NCBI GenBank assembly: GCA_963783505.1
Contig: CAWAOP010000057.1
Coordinates: 62,001 to 126,000, forward strand
Source of the DNA: BOG-224 sp963783505
GTDB taxonomy: Bacteria > Acidobacteriota > Terriglobia > Bryobacterales > Bryobacteraceae
DNA length: 64,000 bases
Direction of reading: 5' to 3'
How positions within the stretch are numbered: the first letter of the stretch is position 1; the number at the start of each line of letters is the position of its first letter. The position numbers and the translations under genes were made by a program. Positions 1-9,027 of this stretch are shown in pieces. The notes under the pieces are model-generated. The model was given only the letters and a program-made list of their open reading frames with translations. It searched no databases and was not told where the DNA came from.

Positions 1-630
1 GTACGTGCGCCCGCGATAGCTGATGGGGGCTTCGAAGAGCGCCACACCGCGCTGCGCCAGCTTGATGGCCAACTCCGGCTCGATGCCGAATCCGTCGCTT
101 CGGAGCGGAATCGACCGGATCAGCGAAAGCCGGAACGCCTTGTACCCCGTAGACATGTCCGTGAGGTTCAGATCCGCCACGGCGTTGCAGCACGTCGTCA
201 GGATGCGATTCGCGAGCGAATGCCAAAAATAGAGAACGCGCCGTTCGCCGGCTACCATGAAGCGCGAACCGAAAACAGCGTCCGCGTATCCGTTGAGCAG
301 AGGACGAAGCACGTTGGGCAAATCGTTCGGGTTGTATTCGAGGTCGCTATCCTGAATCACCGCGAATTCGCCCGTCGCGTGCGCTATGGCCGTGCGGATG
401 GCCGCTCCCTTGCCGCGATTCTCGGCGTGTTTCACGCACAGCAACCGGCCGGCGTGGCGCTCGGCAAGCTCAATCAACGCTTCAGCGGAGCCATCGGTCG
501 ATCCGTCATCGACGGCCACGATCTCGGTTTCGAAATCGCTCCCGAAGCCAACCGCGAACACCCGCTCGATCACGGTGGCGACGTACTCCACCTCGTTGTA
601 AACGGGCATCAGAATCGAGATTCTGGTCAT
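1..630 (-). CDS. Family 2 glycosyltransferase, DPM1-like (3' end outside window)
   Basis: The reverse strand is open from an ATG at 628-630 to the window edge, about 210 codons with no stop. The translation starts MTRISILMPVYNEVEYVATV and contains DDGSTDGS near residue 40, a DSDLEYNP acidic motif near 100 and a GSRF motif. These are hallmarks of polyprenyl-phosphate mannose/glucose synthase-like GT2 enzymes, which transfer a sugar from a nucleotide donor to a lipid carrier at the inner membrane. The ATG overlaps the stop of the upstream membrane gene (ATGA), so the two are translationally coupled. The likely role is to make the lipid-linked sugar used by that membrane protein. The C-terminus is not visible, so a membrane tail cannot be excluded. 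Confidence 0.85.
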   Translation of the reverse strand, partial: MTRISILMPVYNEVEYVATVIERVFAVGFGSDFETEIVAVDDGSTDGSAEALIELAERHAGRLLCVKHAENRGKGAAIRTAIAHATGEFAVIQDSDLEYNPNDLPNVLRPLLNGYADAVFGSRFMVAGERRVLYFWHSLANRILTTCCNAVADLNLTDMSTGYKAFRLSLIRSIPLRSDGFGIEPELAIKLAQRGVALFEAPISYRGRTY

Positions 631-2267
631 ACCGAATCGGGGACGCTCCGCTGACGCCGGCATTGCGAAAACACAAGGACAACCGCAAGCGCGAGCGCGC
701 CCACGGCGACGATGGCGGCCAGAGCCAGAACGAGCCGCGGTGGGCCAAGCATCACCGGATACGAATCGTTGAGGATAGCAGACCAGTTCTTCCGATACCA
801 CGAGACCAACGGAAGCAGGACCGCGCGGCTTTCCATGTTGCCGGCGTAGAGCGGGATCAGCTTCGCCCAGTACGTAGCGCAGATGATGTAACACGACCAT
901 GCCACCAGCCATGCGGCGATCGCTCTTCCCGCCGCGCCGGCGCGCGCAAGACCGGCAAAGAGAAGCGCCAGCAGCACGGGAACGGCCGCTTCGATCTGCC
1001 ACGGCGTGGCCGTGCGCGCCGCTCCATGGCTGGTCCAAAAGGCCACGGTGGCGGAATAGAGCAGCGACGCGCCATAGAGCGCCAGGCCTGAGATAACGAG
1101 CAGTTCGGCGCCGGCGATTCGCCTGCGGCGCACCGCATCGGCGGCGTAGACAATGGCGGCGGCGAAGATCCCCCACAGAATCATCGACAGCGCGCCGGCC
1201 GAGAAACTGCGATAGGAATTGTTTCCCGTCCACAGGCTCGCGAAGGCCATATCCTTCAGCGCTTGAAGCCACGGCAGACGGAAAAACGCGGCCATGAGAG
1301 CCGGCCAGTTCGTGCCGCCGTTGGTCCACTGCACGCCATCCAGGTTTTTGTAGAGGAGCAGGTTGCGCGCGTACCAAGGCGCGGCTCCGGCAAACAGTAT
1401 CGAGCAGAAGAGCGCCACCCTGCGCCAGCGCATCCATCCTCTAATGCCCAGCGCCGCGAACACCCCGACGACGAGCGGGACCATGGCCAGAAAATACGCC
1501 TTCGTGAGCAGCCCCGCGACAGCCGCGAGCGATAGCAGCAGGCCGTTGCGGAATGTGGGGCTTTTCCAAACGGCTGCCGCGCGGTCGAACAATGCCAGCA
1601 GCAGCGGCGCCGCGAGCCAATCGTTCGAGACGTGGGCCGTAGTAGCGTAAAACATCTGGCCCGCGAGGACCATGAAAATCAGTGGAGCTTCCAGGCGTCC
1701 CGGAACTCCAAGGCCGCGAGCAAGAGAAAGCAATAGCAGCGCCGTCGCCACGGAAGCGAAGATGCCGCAGATCAGCCGAAGCAGCCACACTCGCGCAAGC
1801 AGGCTGGCGGAAGCGAGCAGGCGGTCGAAGGGCGCAAGCAGCAGGTATGCGAGCGGGGCCTGCTGCGCTTCATAGTTCACGCAATCGACAATGCGGTAGC
1901 CGCGCGGCAGGCGCTGCAATTGCTCACGCAATGTTTCCTTCTCCACGGCGGGCATCCGGAAATAGTCCTCGAACGTAATCACCCCGGGCAGATTCCGTTT
2001 GACCACGTAGCTACCGGGCGCCACGCGAAGCGAAACGATCACTTCGTCCGAAAGAGACGCTTTGCCAAAGACCGGCATGGTTCGCAGCTCGGAAAGCTGC
2101 TGCACGTAGCCGTAGTGAAATGGCTCGTCAAAACCCTCCCACAACGGCATGAGCGAGGCGTAAAGAACCGCGTTCAGCGCGCCGAACGCAAGGAGAGCGA
2201 CGCGCAGCGCGAGCGGACTGCGGGCGAGGCTCTTGTGCGAGGTCAGGCGTTCGGATCCAGGCGCCAT
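627..2267 (-). CDS. Multi-pass membrane protein, GT-C glycosyltransferase-like
   Basis: The protein is about 546 residues from the ATG at 2265-2267. An upstream in-frame start at 2339 would add a 24-residue hydrophilic leader, so the internal ATG is preferred. The first membrane segment is followed by an acidic-aromatic loop (LWEGFDEPFHYGYV), as in GT-C transferases of the PMT/ArnT/DUF2142 type, and then by roughly ten further hydrophobic segments. These enzymes move a sugar from a polyprenyl phosphate onto protein or glycan on the outer face of the inner membrane. The 4-bp overlap with the downstream GT2 gene supports a donor-synthase/transferase pair. The acceptor cannot be read from the sequence, and the exact family is uncertain. 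Confidence 0.7.
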   Translation of the reverse strand: MAPGSERLTSHKSLARSPLALRVALLAFGALNAVLYASLMPLWEGFDEPFHYGYVQQLSELRTMPVFGKASLSDEVIVSLRVAPGSYVVKRNLPGVITFEDYFRMPAVEKETLREQLQRLPRGYRIVDCVNYEAQQAPLAYLLLAPFDRLLASASLLARVWLLRLICGIFASVATALLLLSLARGLGVPGRLEAPLIFMVLAGQMFYATTAHVSNDWLAAPLLLALFDRAAAVWKSPTFRNGLLLSLAAVAGLLTKAYFLAMVPLVVGVFAALGIRGWMRWRRVALFCSILFAGAAPWYARNLLLYKNLDGVQWTNGGTNWPALMAAFFRLPWLQALKDMAFASLWTGNNSYRSFSAGALSMILWGIFAAAIVYAADAVRRRRIAGAELLVISGLALYGASLLYSATVAFWTSHGAARTATPWQIEAAVPVLLALLFAGLARAGAAGRAIAAWLVAWSCYIICATYWAKLIPLYAGNMESRAVLLPLVSWYRKNWSAILNDSYPVMLGPPRLVLALAAIVAVGALALAVVLVFSQCRRQRSVPDSV

Positions 2268-2377
2268 TTGATCCGAGTGTAAGCGATCCGGAAACCCTGG
2301 CGCCGTGTGGGGCCAGCCGTCTTCAGCATCGGCCCCCAAAAACGGTCATAATATGATCGGAAGGCGTGTGTGAGCCT

Positions 2378-2650
2378 ATGATCCATGAAGTGAAGGACCT
2401 CTCGCCGGACCAGAAGTTGGCAGTCGAAAGCCTCCTTGGACGGCCCGTGTCGGAGCGGGAGACTGTGAGCGTGCAGGCGTTCCAACCGCCCGCCGTCTCC
2501 GTTCATCGGCGCCAGGAGATTGCCGACGCTCTTCGTCGCTACTTTGTCGAGGTGGACGCGAAACGCCAGCCCGTTTCCGCCGACGCGGCCAGCGAAATTA
2601 TCGACGAGGCTATGCGGGACAGCCGCCCTGGCTACCGCCCACGCCAGTGA
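2378..2650 (+). CDS. Putative antitoxin of a PIN-type TA pair
   Basis: A 90-residue hydrophilic protein that starts MIHEVKDLSPDQKLAVESLL and carries a helical C-terminal half (RRQEIADALRRYFVEVD). It has no motif I can name. It is called an antitoxin because its stop overlaps the GTG of a PIN-domain gene (GTGA at 2647-2650), the usual antitoxin-toxin order. A GTG at 2366 is an alternative start, but GGAAGG at 2359-2364 is too close to it and lies 13 bases from the ATG. The function is inferred from context only. Confidence 0.6.
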   Translation: MIHEVKDLSPDQKLAVESLLGRPVSERETVSVQAFQPPAVSVHRRQEIADALRRYFVEVDAKRQPVSADAASEIIDEAMRDSRPGYRPRQ

Positions 2651-3081
2651 GGATCGTCCTCGACACCACTATTCTTGTCCGCGCGAATGAGAGTTCCCAA
2701 GGACTCGCCCGTCAGCTCTTACTCGATATCGTCACCAGCCGGCACACCCTACTGCTCTGCAACGAGATACTGCATGAATTGGCGAGAGTCCTTCGGTACC
2801 CCAGACTGCAAGCCCTTCATGGCTTGCCGGAGTCCCGAGTCTACGACTACATCGGCTTCCTTCGCGAGGTATCCCAACTGGTGACGCTGAATCCGGTGTT
2901 GAGCGTACCAATCCGGGATGTCAACGATATAGTTGTTGTCCAGGCGGCGGTGATCGGTGAGGCGGATGTCATCTGCACCACCGACGCGGACTTCTACGAT
3001 CGGCGCATCGCCCGGTTCCTTGCGAAGGTTGGGATCGCAGTTATGGACGACCTGATGCTCATGCGGAAAATGCGGGATTAG
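2647..3081 (+). CDS. PIN-domain toxin (COG1569-like)
   Basis: A 144-residue protein of typical PIN length. It opens with RIVLDTTILVRA (first acidic residue D5), has an internal NEILHELARVL helix with a conserved Glu, and a late DVNDIVVVQAA plus TTDADF segment supplying further acidic ligands. Together these suggest an intact Mg2+-dependent ribonuclease site. PIN toxins cleave RNA and are neutralised by the protein encoded just upstream. The GTG start is fixed by the GTGA overlap with the antitoxin stop. The module sits between divergent glycosyltransferase genes and a MazEF-like module, making this a small TA cluster next to an insertion sequence. Confidence 0.85.
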   Translation: MRIVLDTTILVRANESSQGLARQLLLDIVTSRHTLLLCNEILHELARVLRYPRLQALHGLPESRVYDYIGFLREVSQLVTLNPVLSVPIRDVNDIVVVQAAVIGEADVICTTDADFYDRRIARFLAKVGIAVMDDLMLMRKMRD

Positions 3082-3250
3082 ATGCTTGTACATGAGGGTC
3101 TTCGCCGATCCGTAGCGCCGCTGGCAAAGCCGCGGCGGATAGCCGTAAATCGGCCGTCACGGCGACTGGACTGCAAGCCGGCGCCAGTACGGCGCGGGAC
3201 TTATACGTTCAAGAAACGGTGCGCTGCGGATCTCACGGTGGGCCGAGCGT

Positions 3251-3584
3251 TCATTCGGAACCCCGTTCAAGATCCAGGGCGAACGCCAATGCGCCCTTGA
3301 GCCGCGACATGATCTCCGCGGAGAGCCCGCCAATCTCGCGCTCATGACGCACGGTTGGCAGAGATCCCAATCCCTGAACATTGGCTACCGATTCGCGATC
3401 AAGGAACGGAAGCCGCGGCAGTGGCACTTCATACCGGACTGTTTCTCCGCTGGGTGGTGAGAGGCCCATACAAAACGAGAGATCGCGGCGGGTCCGGGTC
3501 CTGGCGGGAGACGATGACGACGGGGCGCGTCTTAGCGGCGAGTCCCAGGTCCGCAAGCCAAATCTCGCCGGGCTGAGGGTTCAT
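3251..3584 (-). pseudogene. mazF: MazF/PemK-family toxin, split by a +1 frameshift
   Basis: From the ATG at 3582-3584 the frame reads MNPQPGEIWLADLGLAAKTR, then PVVIVSRQDPDPPR, the MazF N-terminus with the GEIW...DLG and RPVVIVS motifs. The frame then hits TGA about 50 codons in. The conserved C-terminal half (RYEVPLPRLPF, SVANVQGLGSLPTVR) continues in the next frame to a TGA at 3251-3253. Removing one C/G of the pair at 3435-3436 restores a continuous protein through TTQRRNSRYEV, as expected for the family. MazF enzymes are sequence-specific endoribonucleases. Either this copy is inactive or the sequence has a one-base error. It overlaps the 3' end of its antitoxin gene. Confidence 0.8.
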
Positions 3585-3750
3585 CGAGCAGGTCGAGGAC
3601 CTCCTGTTCGGCGGCGCGTGAGCGCGCGATATCGAGGATGTCGTGATCGGCTACCGCTATGACCTCGGCGATGCGCTCCCTGGCATCTGCCGCCGTCTCC
3701 GGTTTCCACTCGCGCAATCGCGCGTCTAGCTTCTCCGCCAAGGCGTCCAC
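3532..3750 (-). CDS. MazE-like antitoxin partner
   Basis: A 72-residue protein from a GTG at 3748-3750, with a strong ribosome site (GGGGAGGAG) 7-8 bases upstream. It is rich in charged helices (DALAEKLDARLREWKPETA; RSRAAEQEVLDLLDEPS), as in short antitoxins that precede PemK/MazF genes. Its 3' end overlaps the toxin start by about 50 bases. No DNA-binding fold is obvious, so the assignment leans on gene order and overlap with mazF. The reading frame is intact although its toxin is broken, a combination tolerated if the antitoxin has other targets or if the toxin frameshift is artefactual. Confidence 0.65.
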   Translation of the reverse strand: MDALAEKLDARLREWKPETAADARERIAEVIAVADHDILDIARSRAAEQEVLDLLDEPSARRDLACGPGTRR

Positions 3751-3889
3751 GATGGTCTCCTCCCCTCGTTCCTAGTTTAGCGCCATGAGTCCCAGCCATG
3801 CTCGCTGCTGCATAGCCCGGGGGCCCGAAAGGCGCTAAAGCACGGCATTCGATGGGATGGCGACAAATCGCCAAAGTGGATTCGGACAC

Positions 3890-3907
3890 CTAGCGGGAGT
3901 TTATTAA
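3890..3907 (+). repeat. Left terminal inverted repeat of the IS
   Basis: CTAGCGGGAGTTTATTAA. It matches the reverse complement of the right end at 17 of 18 positions. Confidence 0.85.
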
Positions 3908-3983
3908 GGCGGGGCGCCGAGGGGTAGGTAGGCCATTTTGAATCAATAACGTAGGTGCCTCTTTCCGTATATACGACGGAACT

Positions 3984-5663
3984 CTAAATCTGCGGCCGAA
4001 GAGCGCCCAGCGTCTGTCCCAAGTTTTCCAGAGCCGGATCGATTTCCTCCGTCTGTTCGCGGACCCGCGGCCGTCCCGCGCGGCCGGTATGTTCGACAAT
4101 GCGGCACTGGCGAATCCGCGCCAACTGCGCGAGCAGATTCCGGGCGCCGCCGGCAAATCCGGCGTCGCGATGCGCTCGCCACCATAACAAGCGCACGAGC
4201 AAGTACGCAGTGACGCACATGAATGCGTGCACATGCAGTTTCTGATCGGTCCAGTGAAATTGCGGACGTGTGGACAGCATAGCGGGGTCTTTGAGATCGC
4301 GAAAGGCGGCCTCCACGCGAGACTGTCCACGATAGGCTTCCACAATCTGTGCGGTGGTCCATTCGCTGCGGTCGGTGATCAACACGCGTAATCCAAAATA
4401 GTGGTGGAGGAGCCGCCGGTACTCTTCCAGATCGCTCCAACTGCGCACCTGCGTGCAGCCTTGTTCGTTGCTCCGGACTTCGTAGCGGACCAAGGTGCGC
4501 AGGTATTGGCGGCCGCAGATTTGTGCCAGCTTCCGACGCGCCGCTTCCGGTGCGCCGCGTGGCGCGGCGCCGAGTTCCTGCAATTGCTCCCCGCAACGTG
4601 CCATGTATTGGTGGAGTCCGCGCACTTGCCCTTCGTACAGTTGTGGACTGAAGACGACCACGGCATCCCGTTGCTTGCCGGCGATCATACGCTGCGTTCG
4701 CCAGGCTCGCACCACCGCTCCGGTAGACAACGGGACCTCTTCCAGATGGTCGGCGGCTTCGGCCAGCAGGGCTTGCTGGTAGGAGGGGCGAACGGCGGTT
4801 ACATAGTGGTCGCTGCCCGTTTCCAGTTTCTGCAGGTTGGCTTTGGAGGAGGCTCCCGCGTCAAACACCAAAGTCAACTGTCGGGGCTCGGAGGTAAGTG
4901 CGCGCAGGCGTTCGCGCACCGGCTTCAGAAATTCCGCGAAGGTGCGCATGTCCGAACGCGCTCCTTCGTAGACCAGGTGCGCTAAAGGCAATTGCGTGTC
5001 CTGGTCCACCACCAGAGCCAGTCCCAATTGCCGCAGATCGTGGCGTCCCTGCTTGTTGTGTCCACGCTGTGGCAACTCAGGTCTCGTGTTCGTGCTGGCG
5101 ATATGGGTGTAGAAGTTGGTCGTGTCGTAGGCCAATGCGCGCGGTTGTAATTGTTCGATACCGATGACCTCGCGCACAATCGCCTGCTCGATGTCGCCCA
5201 GCAACTTCACCGGCAGGGCGTGCATTTGGTCCCAGAAATGTTGGCTGTCCAGATCCGTTGCGGCAAAGCCCATCAACTCGGGCAGGGCGGTCGCCTCGGC
5301 CCACGCCGCGAAAGCGCGTTTGCTACGCGGTGCACAAGCGCGGCTGATCATGCCTGCCAACAAGGACTCTCCCACGCTCAGGCCGTCGCGCTTTTGCACC
5401 CGCCCGCCGGAGTTCTCCAGGGCCCGGTCGATCTTACCGACAATATCCAACTCTTGCGCCAGGCGATGTAAGGCGGTGACGGCGCCGGAGGTGACCGAGG
5501 AGATCTTGATATCGGCGCGCTCCTCGCGAGTCAAACGCAGGATGTCTTCGACGCGGCCGAGATGGGCGACCACGCGGATGCGAGGTTTACCGTCCTGGCG
5601 AAAGGATTCGACGATGCGGTAGTAGCGGTGCCCGTGGGAGTCGTAGGCTTGGAGCGAGGCCAT
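3984..5663 (-). CDS. IS1634/IS4-superfamily transposase
   Basis: A 559-residue intact DDE transposase. The family pattern is visible: an N-terminal region (RYYRIVESFRQDGKPR), a first catalytic Asp region YDTTNFYTH near residue 180, a second near LVFDAGASSKANL (about 265) and the C-terminal Y-(2)-R-(3)-E-(6)-K box (YRGQSRVEAAFRDLKDP, near 466), followed by VHAFMCVTAYLL. It cuts and rejoins the element ends. The ATG at 5661-5663 follows an AT-rich leader. The full length and intact frame contrast with several frameshifted genes elsewhere in the window. Confidence 0.95.
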   Translation of the reverse strand: MASLQAYDSHGHRYYRIVESFRQDGKPRIRVVAHLGRVEDILRLTREERADIKISSVTSGAVTALHRLAQELDIVGKIDRALENSGGRVQKRDGLSVGESLLAGMISRACAPRSKRAFAAWAEATALPELMGFAATDLDSQHFWDQMHALPVKLLGDIEQAIVREVIGIEQLQPRALAYDTTNFYTHIASTNTRPELPQRGHNKQGRHDLRQLGLALVVDQDTQLPLAHLVYEGARSDMRTFAEFLKPVRERLRALTSEPRQLTLVFDAGASSKANLQKLETGSDHYVTAVRPSYQQALLAEAADHLEEVPLSTGAVVRAWRTQRMIAGKQRDAVVVFSPQLYEGQVRGLHQYMARCGEQLQELGAAPRGAPEAARRKLAQICGRQYLRTLVRYEVRSNEQGCTQVRSWSDLEEYRRLLHHYFGLRVLITDRSEWTTAQIVEAYRGQSRVEAAFRDLKDPAMLSTRPQFHWTDQKLHVHAFMCVTAYLLVRLLWWRAHRDAGFAGGARNLLAQLARIRQCRIVEHTGRAGRPRVREQTEEIDPALENLGQTLGALRPQI

Positions 5664-5815
5664 TAATTAGGTATATACACCAAGATAGCGCATGCGTCAA
5701 TGCCAATTTTCGTTGGGATCGGCTCAGGAACCAAGCCTGACAATTAGGTATATACGGACCTGGGCCTCCAAATCCCTTGTGCGATAAGGACTTGGCTGGC
5801 GCCGGAATCGGGGTT

Positions 5816-5833
5816 TTAATAAAGTCCCGCTAG
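5816..5833 (-). repeat. Right terminal inverted repeat of the IS
   Basis: Read on the minus strand as CTAGCGGGACTTTATTAA. It pairs with the left end and sits about 150 bases upstream of the transposase start. Confidence 0.85.
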
Positions 5834-5856
5834 AGCGATTACAGGGAGTAAGCGTT

Positions 5857-6096
5857 CTATTTCTTAAAGAACAGAAATGGCCCACCCGACCCTGCGTACT
5901 GCCAGCCCTGCGACTGCATATTGTTGAAGGTCGCCTGAGTCCAAGCCGAATCGAATTGTCGCTGGCCGCCCTGATCGACTACCATCCATTGTGTCGCTCC
6001 CTGCGCCATGACTGGACTTGATGGCCTCAGGACAATGATGGTCAATAGAACAACGATTGCGAGCAAGCAAGCACGTACAAAACTGTCAATCTTCAT
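5857..6096 (-). CDS. Small exported protein, DUF4177-like tail
   Basis: A 79-residue protein from the ATG at 6094-6096, preceded by GGAGGTG about 8 bases upstream. That site decides the start against a longer open frame. Residues 8-25 form a hydrophobic signal/anchor, followed by a short exported domain ending GWQYAGSGGPFLFFKK, reminiscent of the DUF4177 C-terminus. It stands alone just outside the IS right end, so its 3' end is only 23 bases from the inverted repeat. The function is unknown. Confidence 0.7.
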   Translation of the reverse strand: MKIDSFVRACLLAIVVLLTIIVLRPSSPVMAQGATQWMVVDQGGQRQFDSAWTQATFNNMQSQGWQYAGSGGPFLFFKK

Positions 6097-6407
6097 GAGA
6101 AGAACACCTCCGCTCGCCAGTCTACCACCAGCGGGAAAGCCCGGAACTCCGAATCGGGACGTGAAAGATAGCGATGTAACTGGTCGCTTCCAATTAATGC
6201 CCCTTGGAGGAAATACTGAGCAATAAATCGGCAATCGAAACGAGACTTCCACGTTGACCTATAACGCCCAAACCGCCGAATTGCAGCCCCCTTAAGTCGC
6301 CTTTCTGTCCGTGATCGCCTAAACGCAGTTCCGCTGGGCCGGGACTAGGTTAGCGCGCATGGGCCGAAGCCCTGGCAACACGGTTTCGACCGGTTGGCGC
6401 TGCGATA

Positions 6408-7826
6408 ATGAACTCAACAGACATCGTCATGGACGAACTTCTAAGCTCATCCGCAATTCAGCAGGCCCGGCTGATTCGCCTGAAAGAAATTTCCTCGCGC
6501 GAGCTGATCGGCGCTCACATCGAGAGAATCTCGGAAGTGAACCCGGCCACCAACGCCGCCGTCGAAATCCTCGCGGAACGCGCGCTCGCGGACGCCGATG
6601 CCGCGGACGCGGCTCTCGCGCGCGGCGAAGCGGTTGGCCCGCTGCACGGCGTTCCGTTCAGCGTCAAGGATTCCATCGAAGTCGAAGGAACCGTCTGCTC
6701 GGCCGGAACCATCGGCCGGCGCGGCGCGGCGCCGTCGTCCGAGGACGCCACGCTGGTGGCTCGCCTGCGGCGCGCGGGCGGGATTCCGGTCGCCCGAACC
6801 AATCTTCCCGACCTGCTCTTCGCCTTCGAGAGCGACAACCTGCTGTTCGGGCGCACGAACAATCCATACGGCCTTACCCGCACATCGGGCGGCAGCAGCG
6901 GAGGCGAAGCGGCGCTTATCGCCGCTTGCGGATCGCCGCTCGGGCTGGGCAGCGACGCCGCCGGCAGCGTGCGCCTACCTGCCGCGTTTTGCGGCGTAGC
7001 GGGTATGAAACCCACGTCCGGCCGCCTGCCGCGCACGGGGCATTTCCCGCCCGCGGGCGGATGGATCGAATCGCTCTGGCAGATCGGTCCCCTGTCGCGG
7101 CGCGTGGAAGACATCGCGCTCGCCATGAAATTGCTGGCATCGCCCGACGGCCGCGACTTCACCGCGATGGGCGTGCCGCCGCCGGACGCCGAAGCAATCG
7201 ACTTGCGCAAACTCCGCATCGCTTTCTATACCGATAACGGCATCGCCGCGGCATCGCCGGAAGTGGCGCGAGTGATCCGCTCGGCGGCCAAGGCTCTCGA
7301 AGCCGAGGCCGCCTCCGTTGAGGAAACCCGGCCCGCTTGCCTGGATCAAGCGTACGAACTTGAAATGTCGTTCCTGGGCGCGGATGGCGGCGACGGGGTG
7401 CGGGCATACTTGCAGGCCCTGGGTTCGACCACTGTTCACCCGCTTCTCACGGGCTGGCTCGACAAACTGGAACGCTACCGTACGGATGTCGCCGGTTTCG
7501 CGCGCTATTGGACGGCGATCGATAGCTACCGCGCCCGCATGTTCGCATTCATGCGCCACCACGACGCGATTCTGTGTCCGGCTTATACGCAGCCCGCGCT
7601 CCCGCACGGCGCGTCGGTTCTTCAGGAGAACTTCATCGGATTCAGCCACACCATGGCGTACAACGTCGCCGGATGGCCAGCCGCCGTGGTTCGCTGCGGC
7701 GAGTCCGCGGAGGGGCTGCCGATTGCAGTTCAAGTTGCAGCCGCTCCATGGCGGGACGATGTGGCCCTGGCCGTGGCAGCCGCGCTGGAGCGTGCGTTCG
7801 GCGGGTGGAAGCCGCCGGCTGTTTAG
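6408..7826 (+). CDS. Amidase-signature family hydrolase
   Basis: A 472-residue enzyme with a complete Ser-cisSer-Lys triad: Lys87 in SVKDS, cis-Ser163 in GGSSGGEAAL and nucleophile Ser187 in GSDAAGSVR, with the canonical 24-residue spacing. These enzymes hydrolyse carboxamides. Without GatB/GatC neighbours this is more likely a stand-alone amidase than GatA. An alternative start lies at codon 8 (ATG at 6429), and neither start has a strong ribosome site. It is transcribed alone, flanked by the small exported protein and a long non-coding stretch. The substrate is not predictable from the sequence. Confidence 0.9.
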   Translation: MNSTDIVMDELLSSSAIQQARLIRLKEISSRELIGAHIERISEVNPATNAAVEILAERALADADAADAALARGEAVGPLHGVPFSVKDSIEVEGTVCSAGTIGRRGAAPSSEDATLVARLRRAGGIPVARTNLPDLLFAFESDNLLFGRTNNPYGLTRTSGGSSGGEAALIAACGSPLGLGSDAAGSVRLPAAFCGVAGMKPTSGRLPRTGHFPPAGGWIESLWQIGPLSRRVEDIALAMKLLASPDGRDFTAMGVPPPDAEAIDLRKLRIAFYTDNGIAAASPEVARVIRSAAKALEAEAASVEETRPACLDQAYELEMSFLGADGGDGVRAYLQALGSTTVHPLLTGWLDKLERYRTDVAGFARYWTAIDSYRARMFAFMRHHDAILCPAYTQPALPHGASVLQENFIGFSHTMAYNVAGWPAAVVRCGESAEGLPIAVQVAAAPWRDDVALAVAAALERAFGGWKPPAV

Positions 7827-8362
7827 CCGTCTCGTGAGCCGAACGCATCCCGCCAGAGGACCGGCCTTCTCATCCTATCTCCGCGGCGGGTTTCTTGTGG
7901 CGCTATGGACGGATCAGGCGGCGTGCGACACAAGAATGAAAGCTGACCTCCCGGCCTGCCTTGTTATTGTCCGAAGGCGCGGTCGAAAACCAGGAAGGCA
8001 GATGGCCCACAAATACTGTGGGCGTCCCAGGCATGCCACACGCGCGCCTCGCGTTTTCATCGGTATTGGCGGGCCTCCGCTCTCTCGAAGACGCGACCAA
8101 GCCGGCCTCCGGGCGGCGTACCGGCGAGAATGCCGGTACGCAGCCAAAATTGGCCGCCCCACACGGACCGGGCGTCTTCATTACCTTTGGCGGGCCGCCG
8201 CGGCCCATGGGCACTCCCTTGCGGTCGCGGCGCGGTTCGACGGCGCGGTATTGTGCTAGGCCGGGTAGTGGTTTCGATAACAGACTTCGCTATCCCAAGT
8301 TAGGAATTTGGCGTTAACCCAATACTGCTGGTGGATTCAGCCGCCGGTCTCGTACGTTGAGG
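7827..8362. other. Non-coding interval with a strong hairpin
   Basis: About 535 bases without a convincing gene. The open frames seen here lack ribosome sites and family signatures. A perfect 10-bp stem (GCGTACCGGC, loop GAGAAT, GCCGGTACGC) lies at 8116-8141, with GC-rich imperfect repeats around it. It may be the terminator of the amidase gene or part of a dispersed repeat. Nothing else could be identified. Confidence 0.5.
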
Positions 8363-8516
8363 CTAGTGCAGTGCGGCGCAGATAGTGGAGGTTAAGATTC
8401 GCGCAAGGGCAAAGCGGGGACAGGCACGAAGTTTCGCAAACAGCGCGAAATTCGAGCCAGTCCCCGTTTTGCAGCCCGTAGTCTTTATGGGCAGTAATTG
8501 CGCCGCACTACACTAG
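8363..8516. repeat. MITE/REP-like palindromic element, copy 1
   Basis: A 154-bp non-coding element. The outer inverted repeats are CTAGTGCAGTGCGGCGCA (8363-8380) and the complement of CTAGTGTAGTGCGGCGCA (8499-8516). Inside, a 64-bp core (8409-8472) folds as a second hairpin of about 28-bp arms that open GCAAAGCGGGGAC on one side and GCAAAACGGGGAC on the other. A second copy lies at 50483-50628. Such structures are mobilised in trans, for example by REP-associated tyrosine transposases, but no such gene is present here. Confidence 0.8.
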
Positions 8517-8529
8517 GGCAGGTTGGCGA

Positions 8530-9015
8530 ATGAAGATGCCGGAATCCCGGGAGACCGACAGAGGAGCGATCCTCGGGCGGCGAGCTCGCCGATTCGCGGG
8601 AGAGCGTGGCTCGGCGAGCGTGGAATTCGCTCTGACGGCTACGCTGCTGATCCTTATGTTCCTGGGGGTGGCCGATTTCGGGCGGGCTATTAAGGCAGCC
8701 TGCGTGGTTACACACGCATCCCACGCCGGAGCGGTGTTCGGGTCGCAAAACTCCGCCAACGCCGCCAACATCAGCGGGATGACGACGGCCGCGTCAAACG
8801 ATGCGCAGGAGTTGCCCGGGGTCGCCGTTTCGGCGAGCGAGACGTGCAAATGCGCAAACGGGACGGTGGTCAGTTGCACGACGGGAACCTGCACGGGAGT
8901 GATGCAAATCTACGTGACCGTTTCGGCGCAATACACGTTTCAGACGATCTTCACGTACCCAGGCATTCCGCACACCGTCGGGCTCGGCCGGCAGACGGTG
9001 ATGCGGGCGCAGTAG
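8530..9015 (+). CDS. TadE-like pilus assembly/secreted protein
   Basis: A 161-residue protein with the TadE pattern: a basic N-terminus, then GSASVEFALTATLLILMFLGVADFGRA (residues 31-57), a membrane anchor with the conserved Glu, and a periplasmic/extracellular tail with a CKCANGTVVSCTTGTC cysteine cluster. TadE proteins are minor pseudopilins of type IVc pili. It begins an operon of three related genes. The start lies only 14 bases beyond the palindromic repeat, which may carry or shape its promoter region. No ATPase, secretin or prepilin gene is near, so the pilus machinery, if any, is encoded elsewhere. Confidence 0.85.
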   Translation: MKMPESRETDRGAILGRRARRFAGERGSASVEFALTATLLILMFLGVADFGRAIKAACVVTHASHAGAVFGSQNSANAANISGMTTAASNDAQELPGVAVSASETCKCANGTVVSCTTGTCTGVMQIYVTVSAQYTFQTIFTYPGIPHTVGLGRQTVMRAQ

Positions 9016-9027
9016 AGGGAAGGGCGT

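Larger units (their letters stand above)
3890..5833 (-). mobile_element. IS1634-type insertion sequence, complete
   Basis: The 1,944-bp element carries one transposase gene and is bounded by 18-bp terminal inverted repeats that differ at one base: CTAGCGGGAGTTTATTAA at 3890-3907, and the complement of CTAGCGGGACTTTATTAA at 5816-5833. No convincing target-site duplication is visible just outside the ends, so it may have been lost, or the outermost bases may be mis-set by a few positions. A motif AATTAGGTATATAC occurs twice in front of the transposase (near 5664-5678 and 5742-5756), and a related GTATATACG lies near the far end (3966-3974). These are probably promoter or transposase-binding sites. 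The near-perfect ends and intact gene suggest recent activity. Confidence 0.88.

Noticed and set aside
3880..5845. Target-site duplication around the IS
   Set aside because: The bases just outside the inverted repeats (GGACAC and AGCGAT) do not match; no convincing duplication.
7903..8214. Short minus-strand frames between amidase and palindrome repeat
   Set aside because: No ribosome site or family signature; overlaps hairpin repeats.
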